A stretch of DNA of 64,000 nucleotides from Dacryopinax spathularia. Taxonomy: Eukaryota; Basidiomycota; Dacrymycetes; Dacrymycetales; Dacrymycetaceae. A program made the translations under genes and the position numbers. Numbering within the stretch: the first letter of the stretch is position 1; each line of letters opens with the position of its first letter. The stretch covers positions 1,984,001 through 2,048,000 of the forward strand of contig JBBPFI010000004.1 of assembly GCA_037974965.1 (NCBI GenBank), given 5' to 3'. This document shows, piece by piece, positions 1 to 16,468 of the stretch. The notes below the pieces were generated by a model. That model was not told the origin of the DNA and searched no databases. It saw only the letters and a program-made list of their open reading frames with translations.

Positions 1-2608
1 AAGGATTTTGTCACTTCGGCTGGAAGTTGCTTGGCGAATGCCGAGTATATCTCTTCATTTGCTTTTGCAGTGAGGAAAGCCTGTAACCGGTTTTAGGAGA
101 GATTAGTTTGGGAAGACGCGGCACGCACCTCATAGTCCGCTTGAGGGAACTCTGCCCGGGGATTACCAGGATTGATGAAAAGAGGCGAGAAGGCTACGAC
201 GAAATACGAGCGATATTCACGCAGAGCCCAGGTTGGGTCATCCCCGCCTTTCCAGGTCCCGGTGAACATGTCAAATGCGTCGAGCCATTCGTGTGCTTTT
301 TCGAAGATTGTCCAGGGCTGATCGCGCATTCTTGCTTTCGGGTAGTGGTAGAAGCACCCTAACAAGGCTGAGCACTGCGTCAAACCCCAAGAAGCAAATA
401 CGTACCTTGCATCACCCGTTCAACCTCATCAGTCGCTTCGACCTCAAAGTTCAACCTGGCAACATAGCGCGATTGCTCGCTCTCGCTCAAGCCCAGCTGG
501 CGTACACGCTTCTTGGTTGGCGGCAGGAAAATATCATCCCACACTTGCTGCGTCGATAATTCGGAATCCTTCATACCGACCGTCGCACTTCGTACGACTG
601 CTTCGGTGACTTCAACCGTGCGTGATCGAATGAACTGAAGCATTGATCAGAACGACACTTGATATGAGGTCATTTCCACCTACCTGAAGAGTGTTGAGGC
701 AACTCCGAATGTCGCCCTTGGTCACGCCCACCAAAGCACTGAGCGCGCGATTGTCAGCCTTCAGGCCTTCCTGCTCGCAAACATCGCGTAACCGGTTTGT
801 AAGGGCAAGTGGTGCTGGGGCCCGTAACCGGACCATCCGGGCATGCTGTCGAAGAGACCGAAGGGAAGGAGCGTAGAGGTCGTTGCAGATACAGATAATT
901 GGTCGCAGGAGCGGTCTGACGTCCTTCTGGTTGCCACGCCTCCCGGCTGTCTTCTTCCGAGGCTTGTCTAGAGTAAGTTGGATGAGACTGTTGATGAAGG
1001 CATTCGACTGCGTTTATATCAGCATGGCACCAGTGCAGGCAGGGAAGATCAGCTCACATCTCCACCCGCACCACCGACACCATCGATTTCATCAATTACC
1101 ACGCAAACTGGCTTCTTTGATCCGACGCCGGATCCGGCTTCTAGAGCCGGTCGTATCCGATCATCAACGACACGTGCAGCACGTTCGTCTCTGCTCCAAG
1201 ATCAGAGTCGCTCTCCAAAATATGTATATTAGCTCACGATGCGTTGATCTCGTATACCGAGTACCCTGCTGATGCTGCCAGGACATGCGCTAGGGTAGTC
1301 TTACCCAGTCCAGGAGGACCAGACAGTAACAAGATCTGACCATATAATCAGTACACCCGCTTGCGCGTCTTTTAAACGCCAACCTTCTCGTACGGCCGAT
1401 GATAAGGATCCTCGTAACCTTCGACATTAGGATCATTTTCGCGACCACGTCGTCGAGCGCTCTTTCGACCAAAGACGCAGTGATCCCATTCTTTCAGCCA
1501 CGACATAGTTTCTCGGTGTACTCGCTACAAGGACTTTTCAGCTCTGAGAAGGGTGCGTCATCTGAAAGACCTACGTCATCTCCAAGCAGATCAAGGTATC
1601 GCTTCGGTCTGTATCGGTCCACCCAAAGATGTTTTTCGACCACCGTCGTTGTACGCGTGACCGTGTCTCTAACAGAAGCATAAACATTATCTGACAACCC
1701 TGCAGAAAGGTGACTTACGTCGTCTCGGTCTGTACGGCGGCAACGGCCAGATCTTCCATCAGGCGATGTATGGGTCGTTCCAGTAGCTGCAGATGATCTT
1801 TCTCGTTCCGTTGCTACGGCATGTCAGAGACGGCAGTAAATGAAGTGAAGCCGGCTCACCAATACGATCTTGCCTTTCCCTTTGGGGCGACGCGCAAAGC
1901 GGACGACGCGGTTGCTGAAGGTTGTACCGGTACTAGGACCCCAACCTGGTCGAAGTCCCAGCAAGTTAGATAGCGAAGGCAGCTCTTCTTGGGATTCAGC
2001 TTTACGCATCTTCGTCAGCGATCGGCAGCGTTTGAATATGGCTGATGACACCCACATTCAATAAAATCGTCTAACAGACTTCGGCTGGGACCGGCGTCAC
2101 AGTCTAGAAGGCCGTTGGAAATGAAGCTGCTGCGCACTTCTTCCATGGAAAACGTAGCCTTGGTCATGGGTTGCTCGGAGGTACCGGGCGCCGCGGTCTG
2201 ATCAAGCGAAAGGCTGCCGGGCCGGGCAGATGCAGCAGGACTGGGCTCGACATCGTCTAGCAATCCATTGGAGACGAAAGCACTGCCTAGTTCGGCTCTA
2301 AACGATAGCCCTGATGTATAGGATGTTGATTGCACATCGTTGGTGGATTCGTAGACCATGATTTCAGTCTTTTCCCGCGATTCTGTCATAGCAATCGTTG
2401 AAGTAGCCGCGTATGCTGCCAGGGGAGAAGCGGCGCGAGCAGCCGGCTCATCCATGTCGACATCATCATCGTCGTCCAGTATGTTCCTCCCAGACCCAAA
2501 GATGGTTGAAGACGATGTAGCAGCCATGTTACCTTCTATAGAATCGCGGTCTGAAGGCATATCTAGCAAGCCATTTGAGCGAAGAGCGCCTATTGCTGGT
2601 GCGGCCAT
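1..2608 (-). CDS. CTF18: Ctf18-like alternative clamp loader subunit (3' end outside window)
   Basis: Large subunit of the Ctf18-RFC clamp loader, which loads or unloads PCNA and supports sister-chromatid cohesion in the nucleus. Exons (minus strand): 2056-2608, 1860-1999, 1719-1813, 1575-1668, 1384-1524, 1238-1335, 1058-1190, 684-1007, 406-634, 129-358 and 80 to beyond 1; phases close at all ten introns and about 705 residues are visible. The Ctf18 signature [10 protein letters not shown] followed by LLGDD lies near residue 275, Walker [11 protein letters not shown] near 345, Walker B VVIDEIDG near 405, and the sensor-1 stretch CICND follows. The first about 180 residues are acidic and low complexity, with three SNGLLD copies. 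The start is the first ATG of the long first exon. It shares a 343-bp intergenic region with the divergent maltase gene. The identity is secure; the C-terminus is missing. Confidence 0.93.
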
Positions 2609-7724
<5,116 letters not shown>

Positions 7725-7791
7725 CGAGCACTTGCGCAGCTCCTATGTGTACCGCTTACCCAACTTCCACGTTTCTACTATTACATGATCG

Positions 7792-9825
7792 TCATACTCC
7801 TCCGCCGTGCAGGCCAGTCCAGACCGTAACGTCTTCCCATGTAACAGCATGCTCCCCCTCCATAAACAAGGTGAGCCCGTCCGCGTGTTCTCCTGGATAC
7901 ATTCTACTGCTCATGGCGAAGCGGTCGTTGGCGAATACTTCCAATACTGAGTTATCGCAGAAGACTCTGATGTGGAGCTTCTCGATCGTGCCATCCGCAT
8001 ATGTGAAGAGCGTATGTCGGCCTTCATCCGTCGGACGACTGCGGACTGCAGCAGACGGCGGCATGATATGGGATACTGTGATGGTTTCCGTTTGCGGAGT
8101 AAAAGATAGCTCAGTAAATTGCCGCATATCTGCACAAGCAGTCAACTTGGCTGTGGGAAGTGACGGAGAAGCGGTCGTACCTGCAAAATGCCGAACATAG
8201 AGGCCGACTCCGGTGACACCCTGCCTAACTTCAAGTTTTCCCTCAAATTCCCAGAACTTCCCGGGTGATCCCAAACTGAACACACTCCGCCTCGGGCAGA
8301 GCTCAACTTGCCCGAAGCGGGTTTCTCTCGCTTCTCCCTTTCTCAGGAGTTGCATCTCATTCAGCGGTCTAATACCGAGCGTCTCGACGGTGTAAGAGCT
8401 CCTCCCGTCGGGAGTAGCAGCAAAGCTGCCGATATCGGAGAGAGGGGTGCGGAGCGTGCCGACGACATGCGGAATACGCTGTATGAACAGCTCTCGAGGT
8501 AGAGAGATGACCCCCGCCCAAGCTTGCGCATCGCGTAATGATGGCGGCAGGTCGTCTTCCACTATCCATCCTGATACGACCGTGAGCACGACTCAGCTGA
8601 TACGTTCAAGAGAGAGCTCACCCCAAGCGATCGTACGCTCCTTTACCGGGTCCCAAAAGCTGTTGGCAGCGTAGAAGCATCCATGGTCCAGCACACCGCC
8701 AAACTCATGCTCCACGATCGGCTGACCCTTCGCATCCTTCTTCACTCGAGCGGCCATCCACAGGTTCCACCTCGGCACCCTTCCCGCTTCGCCTTTCCTC
8801 GGCACCTCGCCCTCCTTCATACCCCACCTTCTCGTGCCTTCAACAGACATGGTCATATACACACGATTAGGGTGGGAAGGCGATTGAAGATGTGGTAGGA
8901 AGTTGCAAACTTCCCAATTCCGGCCGACGTCGCCTGTCCATGTCGAAGCTGGTGGTCGCCCTAGCGGAAAACGAACGAGGGAATTGAGGAACGTCCATTT
9001 TGTCATATCTCCATCCGCGACCTGGTGTAGGAAGACGTTTGGTCCCTCGTTCTCTATCGAGCCGGAGATGATGCCGTATCGCGCGCTTTCTTGCCCACCC
9101 AGAACTCTGGATAATGCAGGCCAAGGAGAGACGAATGGGTCGCGCCAGGCTCGTACACTCAGCTTCTCTGGCGCACCAGGGAGAATAGGATTGCAGGGTA
9201 GGCGAGTCCATGTTCGGCCAGAGTCACAGGAAGTGGCTATTGAGAGCGATTCGGATCCCCGGACGTAGGGTAGGGTATAGTGGATTGGCGAATGGCTGAC
9301 CTACGTCCGACAGTCAGTTCAATCATTACCAACAATACTAAAATAGCTCACAGAGGTATACACAACGGTAATCACATCCTTCTCTCCCTTCGGCCCTTCT
9401 GGTACGAAGCACCCGGTATACACGCCCTCATGATCATACGGCTCCTTTGGTGCAAGGGCAGTTACCATCCCATCCCAGGTCCCAGGTCCATTCACCGCCC
9501 TCCAATGCACCAGATCCTCACTAACACAATGACCCCATGAGATGTCCGCCCATTCTGCGCTCTTGGGGTTCCACTGGAAGGCTAGGTGATAGAGACCGGT
9601 GGTGGGGTCGTATCCGGGTGCGCAGGGGTCGTTCGCCCATCCATATGGCGGGAGGACGTGATAGGCTGGTCGCCAGCGGAGGTAATCCTCTTGTGAATGC
9701 GGCGTTGCTCGTTGTGGAAGGTGACCGTGGCCGTTGGTGATTGGTTCGTGAGGCTCCGGATGACTGTGCGAGGTCGAAGTTGGACCGTGCAGGCTCGTGA
9801 CGGTCTGGCTTCGCGCGAGCGACAT
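7792..9825 (-). CDS. GH32 invertase/fructosidase-like enzyme, apparently intracellular
   Basis: Family GH32 enzymes cleave beta-fructosides such as sucrose, or transfer fructose. Exons (minus): 9352-9825, 8622-9300, 8181-8570, 7792-8129; 626 residues. The intron 8130-8180 is 51 nt and in frame, so it could be retained. Motif evidence: WANDPCAP near residue 64 corresponds to the WMNDPNG nucleophile block, WRDPFVSPW near 210 to the RDP block, and NWEVCNF near 288 to the Glu acid/base block. The C-terminal part (for example FCDNSVLEVFAND) matches the GH32 beta-sandwich module. The N-terminus is polar, with no signal peptide, unlike secreted yeast invertase. It is convergent with the two maltases. 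Substrate (sucrose, fructan or transfer) cannot be decided here. Confidence 0.87.
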
Positions 9826-10704
9826 CGTAGTCTCTCCGGCAACGCCTTCCTAGTGTAGAGGGATCTGGAGAGAGGAACAGTATTAGTACCGACCTAGAAG
9901 AGTAATAGACGAGACTCACCAGGAATACAACGCCCAGCTCTTCTCCTCTTGTCAGGTGGAGGACGCCTAAACGCCACACATCTCCGCTCCATACCCAATG
10001 ACTCGCACATCACATTCTCCGTCGACGATTCTCCACGCCGTATGCTGCCAAATCTTCCTCTTGTGGTCAAACGCCAGGCGTCCGAGGGTTTAGCATCGCG
10101 TTCGAGACCGACACGCTTCCTACGACAGCATTCAATGGCGAACGGACTTCATCCCGGCCTCCTCGGAATGGCCCGAATTGGCGTCCTTCGCAGGAAGACA
10201 TCCATGCTGCCGTACAAACCGGTTCGGTCGGTGCCGGCTCGGTCAACTGGATTGGGTGTTCAACCTCAGGAGTAAGAAGTGGTTGCCGCGGTGTTTGTGG
10301 GGTAGTAGGGGTCGATGAGCTCAGTGGCTGGAATCGCTGTCATGGACCTGGAAATTCAAACTGAAACAATAATGTATGTATGCGGCCTTACCACCGCGAG
10401 ATACGCAGAAGAATTAGACGGTTTCCTCTAGCTGGACGGAGAGTTACACTTTGCATGTCGATAGTTATCTTGTTTGCATCGAGAGCATCATGGCTGAGAC
10501 CAGATACCGTACGGCCGAGCTCGGCGCTGCTCGGTGATGCTCGGTCTAACGCCTTGCCCGTCCAGCTCGCACCCGTCCCAGCACCAAACCCGACAAACTA
10601 CGTGACCGAACTGCGACAGGGTGCAGGGATCGGCCCGACCACAAGCAGGTATTCTTCGCTACCGAGATGGGTATACAGTACATTACGATACGGTCTCTGC
10701 CAGC
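9826..10704. other. Intergenic region upstream of GH32 gene
   Basis: About 880 bp between the GH32 start and the 3' end of the PIG-T gene. It should contain the GH32 promoter. Open frames on both strands are short and show no recognisable domain, so I see nothing to annotate as a gene. Confidence 0.5.
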
Positions 10705-12724
10705 CTAACTTGCTCGGCTCTTCCCCTTCTCCGTCTTTACATTCACCTCCACCTCGCCCTCCTCCGTCCCAACCTTAAGCACCACAAACCTCCTCGTTAA
10801 GCAGTTAAACACGCTCCCGAAGAAGAGCGCGATCAGCGTGCTACTCATGATGATCACGTTGTAAGGCATGCTGAAATCGGGAGTGGGGAGGTCGACGAGG
10901 ATCGTGCCGCTGTAGATCCTTTGCTCTGTCTTCCCATTCCCTGCTCCTCCTGAAACATGAGTTGGGGAGGTGCTGTTGATGGCAGAGGAGAGGGGGAGGG
11001 GGTATACGACTGCTGCGGGAAGGTCCCAGCCTCTGTTCGCGTCTGGCTGGTGCTCCGTATACCGAATGAAGCCTTTCTCGACCTGCATCGTCAGATGCAT
11101 CTGGGACTGCGGTGGAAGCAGGAGAGTGAGTTCGAGCAGTGTAGGTTTAGGCGACACAGGCGGGAGGTAGGAGATAGACTGTATAATATCATCTGCACCT
11201 CGTGTTAGTACGCACCGCGATGAACAGGCCAACAATGTACCTCTGACGAGGCCGTCCACCTCAGTCTTCATGGTGTGCAGGAAAAGGCTGATGAACCAGG
11301 GCAGTGTCTCCACATACGGCACTCGGCGAGGCACGTCGAGCGTGTTGGTCAGTATGACACTCAGCTCGGCCAAGCCTGAGCTGCCCTTCAGCGATCGACG
11401 GATCGATAAGTCCGGAGGTGTGAACCGGGCTTTGCCTGCACGCCGCCTCAGCCTATGTAGCAGAATGGAGAAGAGCAGAGGACGAACCATAATCGAACTT
11501 GTCCTCCAACCACCTCATCCCGACATTTACCTCCTCCCTTACATCCCCCAGATCATACAGCGCCTCGAACATCTCTCCATCCGCCCGCATCAGCGCCGGC
11601 TGGGGCGTAAGCTCATGCACATCTTCCCCTCCTTCCGGCAGAAGGACGCCCAGTTCGCTCTTCCTCGCGGCGTGGCATGAGCGCGTGATGTGTCTTTCAA
11701 AAAGGGAGTAGAGGGACCAGTCTGGGTGGTCCGTCAGTCCTGGGCCAAGTCACTATGGTATAATGAGGCCGAGAATAGACGGACCTCGTTTTCCCTCGCG
11801 CGACAGTCTCACCGTATCAAACACGGCGTTCACCTCCAGGATCATCTCCGTCCACCCTCTTCCCACGTCTCCTCCTCCCTTTCCATCTTCGGCCGGAGCA
11901 GGAGAGGGGCCGGCATGATACTGAACGTGGACGCCCATGCCGTGGAAGTCGGCGTCGAATATCCTGTGAGGGTTCAGGAGCTGGGCGATCCCGGCTCGGG
12001 ATTTGCACGGCAGGAGCTTGAGGAACGGCGTGAGGTTCTCGGTGCAGACGGATTCAGAGGGGTGGGAGGCATGGTATAGCTTGTGCGGGGTATCTGCTCC
12101 TTACTTCCATCAGATGTACACCGGCAGATGTCCGAGAGACATACGTGATGGCAGGTCGCCTTCCGGCCGGAAAGCAAGCCGGGGAGATGTAGTCCGCTGC
12201 TCGATCTGACTACTCAGACTCGCGCAGAACAACCCCGCTAGCCCGTTCGTTAAGCCCTGCCATCTCTCGCTCTCTCTCTTCTGTTCAGCACCCCTATCAT
12301 CAGCGATCCAAGCCCACATCTCCGCTCCCGTCCTCAGTGCCGCCGTAGAAGGCTGCCCCCAGCGTGTGTAGTCCCATTTGCCCGCATTGAGGGAGAGGTG
12401 TAGCTCCGGCGTGTGATAAGTCCGCAGTAGCTGGGTTAGGGAGAGCGGTAAAAGGGTGGCATGTAGTGCTGCTCCCTCGTTAGTCACAGTCGTATATGGA
12501 AGTCCTTAGTACGCACGGGCTTCTGCAGGAGTGGAGAGAAATGGGACGCCCGGCTCGGGGTCAAGGACGGTTGTTAGGAACCGGAAGTGGGCATGGACCT
12601 TTCCGTCCGGCAGCGGTCGAAGTGTGAGTTTCTCTTCGAATTGCTCATCTGGAGCAATAACCGAAGCAGAAAGACTGGGTAGAATATTAAGAGTGAGGAG
12701 AAGGAGGGATAATGGGAGATGCAT
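10705..12724 (-). CDS. GPI16: GPI transamidase component PIG-T / Gpi16
   Basis: Subunit of the ER-membrane GPI transamidase that attaches GPI anchors to proteins. Exons (minus): 12517-12724, 12145-12468, 11785-12093, 11488-11721, 11241-11435, 10705-11192; 585 residues, close to the family size. An N-terminal signal peptide (LPLSLLLLTLNILPSLSA) is followed by the family block EEKLTLRPLPDGKVHAHF. ELHLSLNAGKWDYTRWG and VCTENLTPFLKLLPCKS are further PIG-T hallmarks. The C-terminus carries PDFSMPYNVIIMSSTLIALF, the start of the single membrane span, followed by a short basic tail. The start is the ATG immediately before the signal peptide. A nearby candidate client is the GPI-type GH26 protein at 48-50 kb, though adjacency is not implied to be functional. 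Confidence 0.93.
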
Positions 12725-13567
12725 TGCCCTCCACAGCGACTGGGCGTTGGGTTACAGACCGTCGCGCAGCAGGTCGACCCTTTGTTACGACGGCTTACGT
12801 AAGTGAAACATTCCGAAGCTGATGCCAAGAAGCCCAGCGTCAAGAAGCGCTTCTTTGTGCGTCCTTGCTTCTTACCACAAAGCAGACAATGGGGGCTACA
12901 TTTCGTCACTAGCACAACTCTGCTCGACTTCATGTGACTCTGAATGGGGAGCTCTGTAACCACTCATCTGGCAGGCGCTGCCCTTCCGGGCGACGCTTTG
13001 TGCGTGCCTGGCCTTGCGTCATCATTCCCCCTTCTGGTATCTGCACTTCACTGCAGACTGCATATGTCCTAAGTCTCCAATTCATTTTCCTGGCTGGTCA
13101 CGACCAAATTCAGCGCATATCTCTGTACGTACGCTCCGGAGAGATACCCGGCCTGCTCTCTCCTCACGCACCTGCCTCCCATCTCGGACCCCGCACCTCC
13201 TACCAAATCCAGTCCACAACCCCTATCCAGCACGTGCAAACCCCTCCGACGCCCGCCGGACTCCGCATGCCTTCCAATCTCATAGCCGCCTTTCCATTCC
13301 CCTTTGTGTAAGAAAGGGGCTGGCGAACGCAGCGCGGCATTCGGTCTTGAGCCAGCAGGTGATTGAGCCATTGGCATGTGATTCGTTAGGACGTGATTAC
13401 GGAGCTCGAGTACAAAAGACTCGAGTCGCCCTCTCACTTGTGCGGGACTGCGTATCTCCGACCTACGTGTACAATACAGCAACGGTTTGTGCCCTTCCCT
13501 CCGCCTCACTCTCCCCTTGAACGCTTCAGTTACTGATGCTTTCTTCGCAGGAGCCAGGTCAACAACG
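12725..13567. other. Intergenic region between PIG-T and small Cys protein genes
   Basis: About 840 bp. It holds the PIG-T promoter and the upstream region of the small gene at 13568, including a likely 5'-UTR intron acceptor just before its ATG (pyrimidine-rich tract ending TTCGCAG at about 13550). No convincing coding exon or RNA gene was seen. Confidence 0.45.
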
Positions 13568-13798
13568 ATGTGCGAACTCCACCTCATAACCGAGCTCTAC
13601 CCCTGCGGCGACCAGTCCAACGTCACACGCACGATCAAGTGCCCGACCGCGGCTCAGGAGAACGCTTTCTGCCCTAGCGTGCAGTGGGAGAACCGGACTC
13701 ATTTGGGGCCGATGAGGCGGGAGAAAGTCGAGGTTCATCCGGGTTGTAGGGAATGTTCGGCTCCTAAGCCGGTCGGGCCGCCGGGGATGGGGAGATGA
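13568..13798 (+). CDS. Small cysteine-containing hypothetical protein (76 aa)
   Basis: I do not recognise a named family. The 76-residue protein begins MCELHLITELYPCGD, has six cysteines (including a terminal CREC pair) and ends in a proline/glycine tail. Short proteins starting with MC and a His/Tyr-rich segment followed by PCG recur in fungal genomes as unnamed small conserved proteins, so this is probably a real gene; that recollection is the main support. No signal peptide or membrane segment is visible. A good 3' splice signal lies directly upstream of the ATG, suggesting a leader intron. The spaced Cys/His residues could bind a metal, which is inference. The stop is followed by ordinary intergenic sequence. 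Confidence 0.5.
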   Translation: MCELHLITELYPCGDQSNVTRTIKCPTAAQENAFCPSVQWENRTHLGPMRREKVEVHPGCRECSAPKPVGPPGMGR

Positions 13799-14022
13799 AG
13801 GTCAGCGTTAGGCCCATTGCTGCGTCCTTGAGATAACAAAAGGCTGACTTTCAAACAGCAGAGGACGTCTTATCTGACTATCGTTGGCGGCCAGCTAAGC
13901 AGCGGAACGGGCGCACATTGAGCGAGGTGGAGAGATACGATATCGCGACAGAGGGCGCACGCACCACGCTTTTTCCTATATGCTTGCCTTTAAATAACAT
14001 ACGGTATACAAATCTACATACA

Positions 14023-14061
<39 letters not shown>

Positions 14062-14176
14062 AAAAAGCGCTAGAACCAGTCCAGCATCCAGCCTCTACAT
14101 CTCCCATAAATCCTCACGCCCCCCTCTTCGCCGCTCCCCCTCCTCCTGCGAAGCCCTAAACCGGGAAAACGGGCGA
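13799..14176. other. Convergent 3' intergenic region with C/A homopolymer block
   Basis: About 380 bp between the convergent 3' ends of the small Cys gene and CreC. Apart from the C29-A15 homopolymer block listed separately, nothing gene-like is visible. Confidence 0.6.
14023..14066. repeat. Homopolymer block: 29 C followed by 15 A
   Basis: An uninterrupted run of 29 C (14023-14051) is directly followed by 15 A (14052-14066). On the minus strand this reads T15-G29, downstream of the CreC stop codon. Such a G-run can form four-stranded structures and is slippage-prone, so the exact length may be an assembly or sequencing approximation. Confidence 0.9.
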
Positions 14177-16272
14177 TCAAGCCTTCCCCCCTGATTCATT
14201 ATCCTCTTTCCGCGCGAAGAGCGCATTCTTTTCTGCTGTCATATCCACCGCCCGCTCTGTAGGTCGTTGCCAGCTCTTGAGCCAGCCTGGGCGGGTGATC
14301 GTAAGCAGGTACTGGGGTACGAACGCCAGTGAGGAGAGGATGTCGCCTTGCAGTGATACAATCTATACACCCGTCAGAACATTGATCGAAGTTGTAATGG
14401 AAGACGACGTACCATCGACGGATAGATAACCGGTATCAGCGCCCTTGGAGGAGCAGGGTGATACCTACTACTGCTGCTTCCGCTCCCGCTCCCGCTGTTC
14501 TGCTTCCCCTCCTCCCGATTAAGCGTCCCCGTCCTGGCCCTCTGCCCCCCCGGAGCACTATAATCCCACAGCACCAACTGCTTATCCTCGCCCACACTCC
14601 CAAACCGATAATTCCGCCCATCGCACCTCCCCGCATCCACCGCCACACAAACTACAAAACTGCTATGGCCCTGACAGCGCGCGAGGAGGGTTCGGTCACG
14701 TAGGGAGAAAATGGAGACGAGGTCGTCTTGCCCCCCCGTGAGGACGTGTCGGGAGTCGGGTGTCCATGCGAGGGTTGTGAGGCTGCCGAAGTAGGACGAG
14801 TAGGTGTCGAGCAGCTTTTCGGCCGAGGGGTCGATTATGCGCAGGCAGCCGTCTTCGCTCGTGCTCGCTAGGTAGCGCATATCCGGTGAGAACGCAAAGT
14901 CTGCCGCGCGCATCATATTAGCTCCTGCTAGGCGCTGAATGGGAGAAAAACGGGCAGACGCACCGGTGATAGCGCGCCGACATAGCCTCCAATGCGAAAC
15001 TGGGTTCTTAGCCTGCTTCTCCTTCTCCGTCTTCCCCGTCTGTGCCGGCGGCGGCGGCCTAACCACAATCATCTCCTCCAGAGCGTTCCACCCCGCATCG
15101 GGCTCCGTAGCCGCCACAGCAAAATTCCCGTCCTCGCGCTCCTTATCATACACGTTTATCGTCCCGTCCGCATGGGAAGCGAGGAACATGCTCTTGTGTC
15201 CTGGCACCCACCGGACACACGTGACGGGCGAAGTGGTCATACACCCCCCTTTGTTGATCCTCACGTAGCGAGAAGAGAGAGGGTCGAACCACATGATGTC
15301 GCCCGTGTTGAACCCTATCAACAAGTCCAGAGCGTCGAACGAGGAGGTGTGCCGGTTGATATCGTGACATGTGGGGAAAGCGGCGAAGGTTACGCGTGCG
15401 AGCGGGTCTTTGGACGCACCGCCGATCTCGAACCAGAAGAAACTCTTGGCGCCGTTGTAGAATGCGAACGTCACGTCGCCGGACTTGGACGCGAGGTGTT
15501 TTGTGAGGCCTTCGGCGGTGTGGATACGCGTGACGAAGGAGGACGAGGTGGAGCGGATGTTGTGTGTTGTGCGCGTGGCGGGCTTCTTCTTGCCGTTCAG
15601 AGGGCCGGTGGTGGGGGAGAACAAGCCGGGGGTGAGAGGTTGAGGGACGTCGGAGGAGCCCGGGCCACCGTAGGCGTCGCTCTCGCTGTCCAGCTCGTCC
15701 CCGCTCACACTCTCGTCCGTCTCTTTCTCCCCTGCTCCTGCCCCGCCGGGGCTGAGTGGTGTCTCCCTTTCCCTCTCCCTTTCCCTGTCTGCCTCCAACT
15801 GCAACTGCCGCTCCCCCTTATCCTTATCCCTCCTCAACAGCGCCGCAAACCCCTGACTTGCCTGCTTGCCCGGGAAAGTAACGGTGATAGTCGTCAACCT
15901 ACTCGGGTACAGATTCGGAGAATTGACGATCTGGCTATGCAGCACGGGCGGCTTGACATCGTCCGTAAGGCTGTACGCACCCTCAGGGGCAGTGAAGCTG
16001 CTCTCCTCGGGCGGGTGGGCATTCGCACCTGCTCCTGCGGAAGTAGACATGCCCGCGAGCGTCGAGCGCCAGTAGTCAGCGTCTGCGTCTGAGATCGTCA
16101 GCGGGAAAGCGCCGTATGAGGATGCGAATCCAGCTGCTGCTGATGCGGAGGAGGAGGAGTACGTTCCGGAGAGTGGGGAAGAGTGGGCCCTGATGTGTGT
16201 GCCTGAGCCTGCCGGGTTGTGGGCGGCGGAAGCGCGCCGAGAATGGTGAGAGGATTGCCGGGCGTAGACCAT
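14177..16272 (-). CDS. creC: CreC / WDR20-type WD40 protein, deubiquitinase regulator
   Basis: In Aspergillus, CreC partners the deubiquitinase CreB in carbon catabolite repression; its animal relative WDR20 activates USP12/46. Two exons (minus): 14413-16272 and 14177-14362; 681 residues. The first about 250 residues are Ser/Ala-rich low complexity. The WD part includes ALDLLIGFNTGDIMWFDP, HADGTINVYDKE, YLASTSEDGCLRIIDPS and HVLTGGQDDLVSIFSL. The short last exon supplies QGDILSSLAFVPQYLLTIT and GWLKSWQRP, the closing blade typical of CreC. The start chosen is the ATG before VYARQSS; the frame is open further upstream, but that part is not conserved-looking. A 36-nt in-frame segment near 14,950 with splice-like ends may be a second intron. 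It shares a 196-bp bidirectional promoter with the BCKDH gene. Confidence 0.86.
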
Positions 16273-16468
16273 CGTGTGGGTGTGCGTGTCACCTGACCTG
16301 GTGCTTCCCTTGTTCCGGGGCGAGCGATAGGATGTGGGGTTCTGTTCGGGTGCGAAGGGACGTGGAATCGTCCGGTCGTTTATAGCCTTAACCAGCGACG
16401 ACGACGTTTGTTGGACCACGCCAGCAGCCAGCAACCACGGGCGAGAGAGTGAGAGTGAGAAGGGGACA

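Noticed and set aside
14992-16092. Long open frame (366 codons) on + opposite CreC
   Set aside because: It is antisense to the WD40 coding sequence, is Arg-rich without motifs, and arises from GC-rich codon bias.
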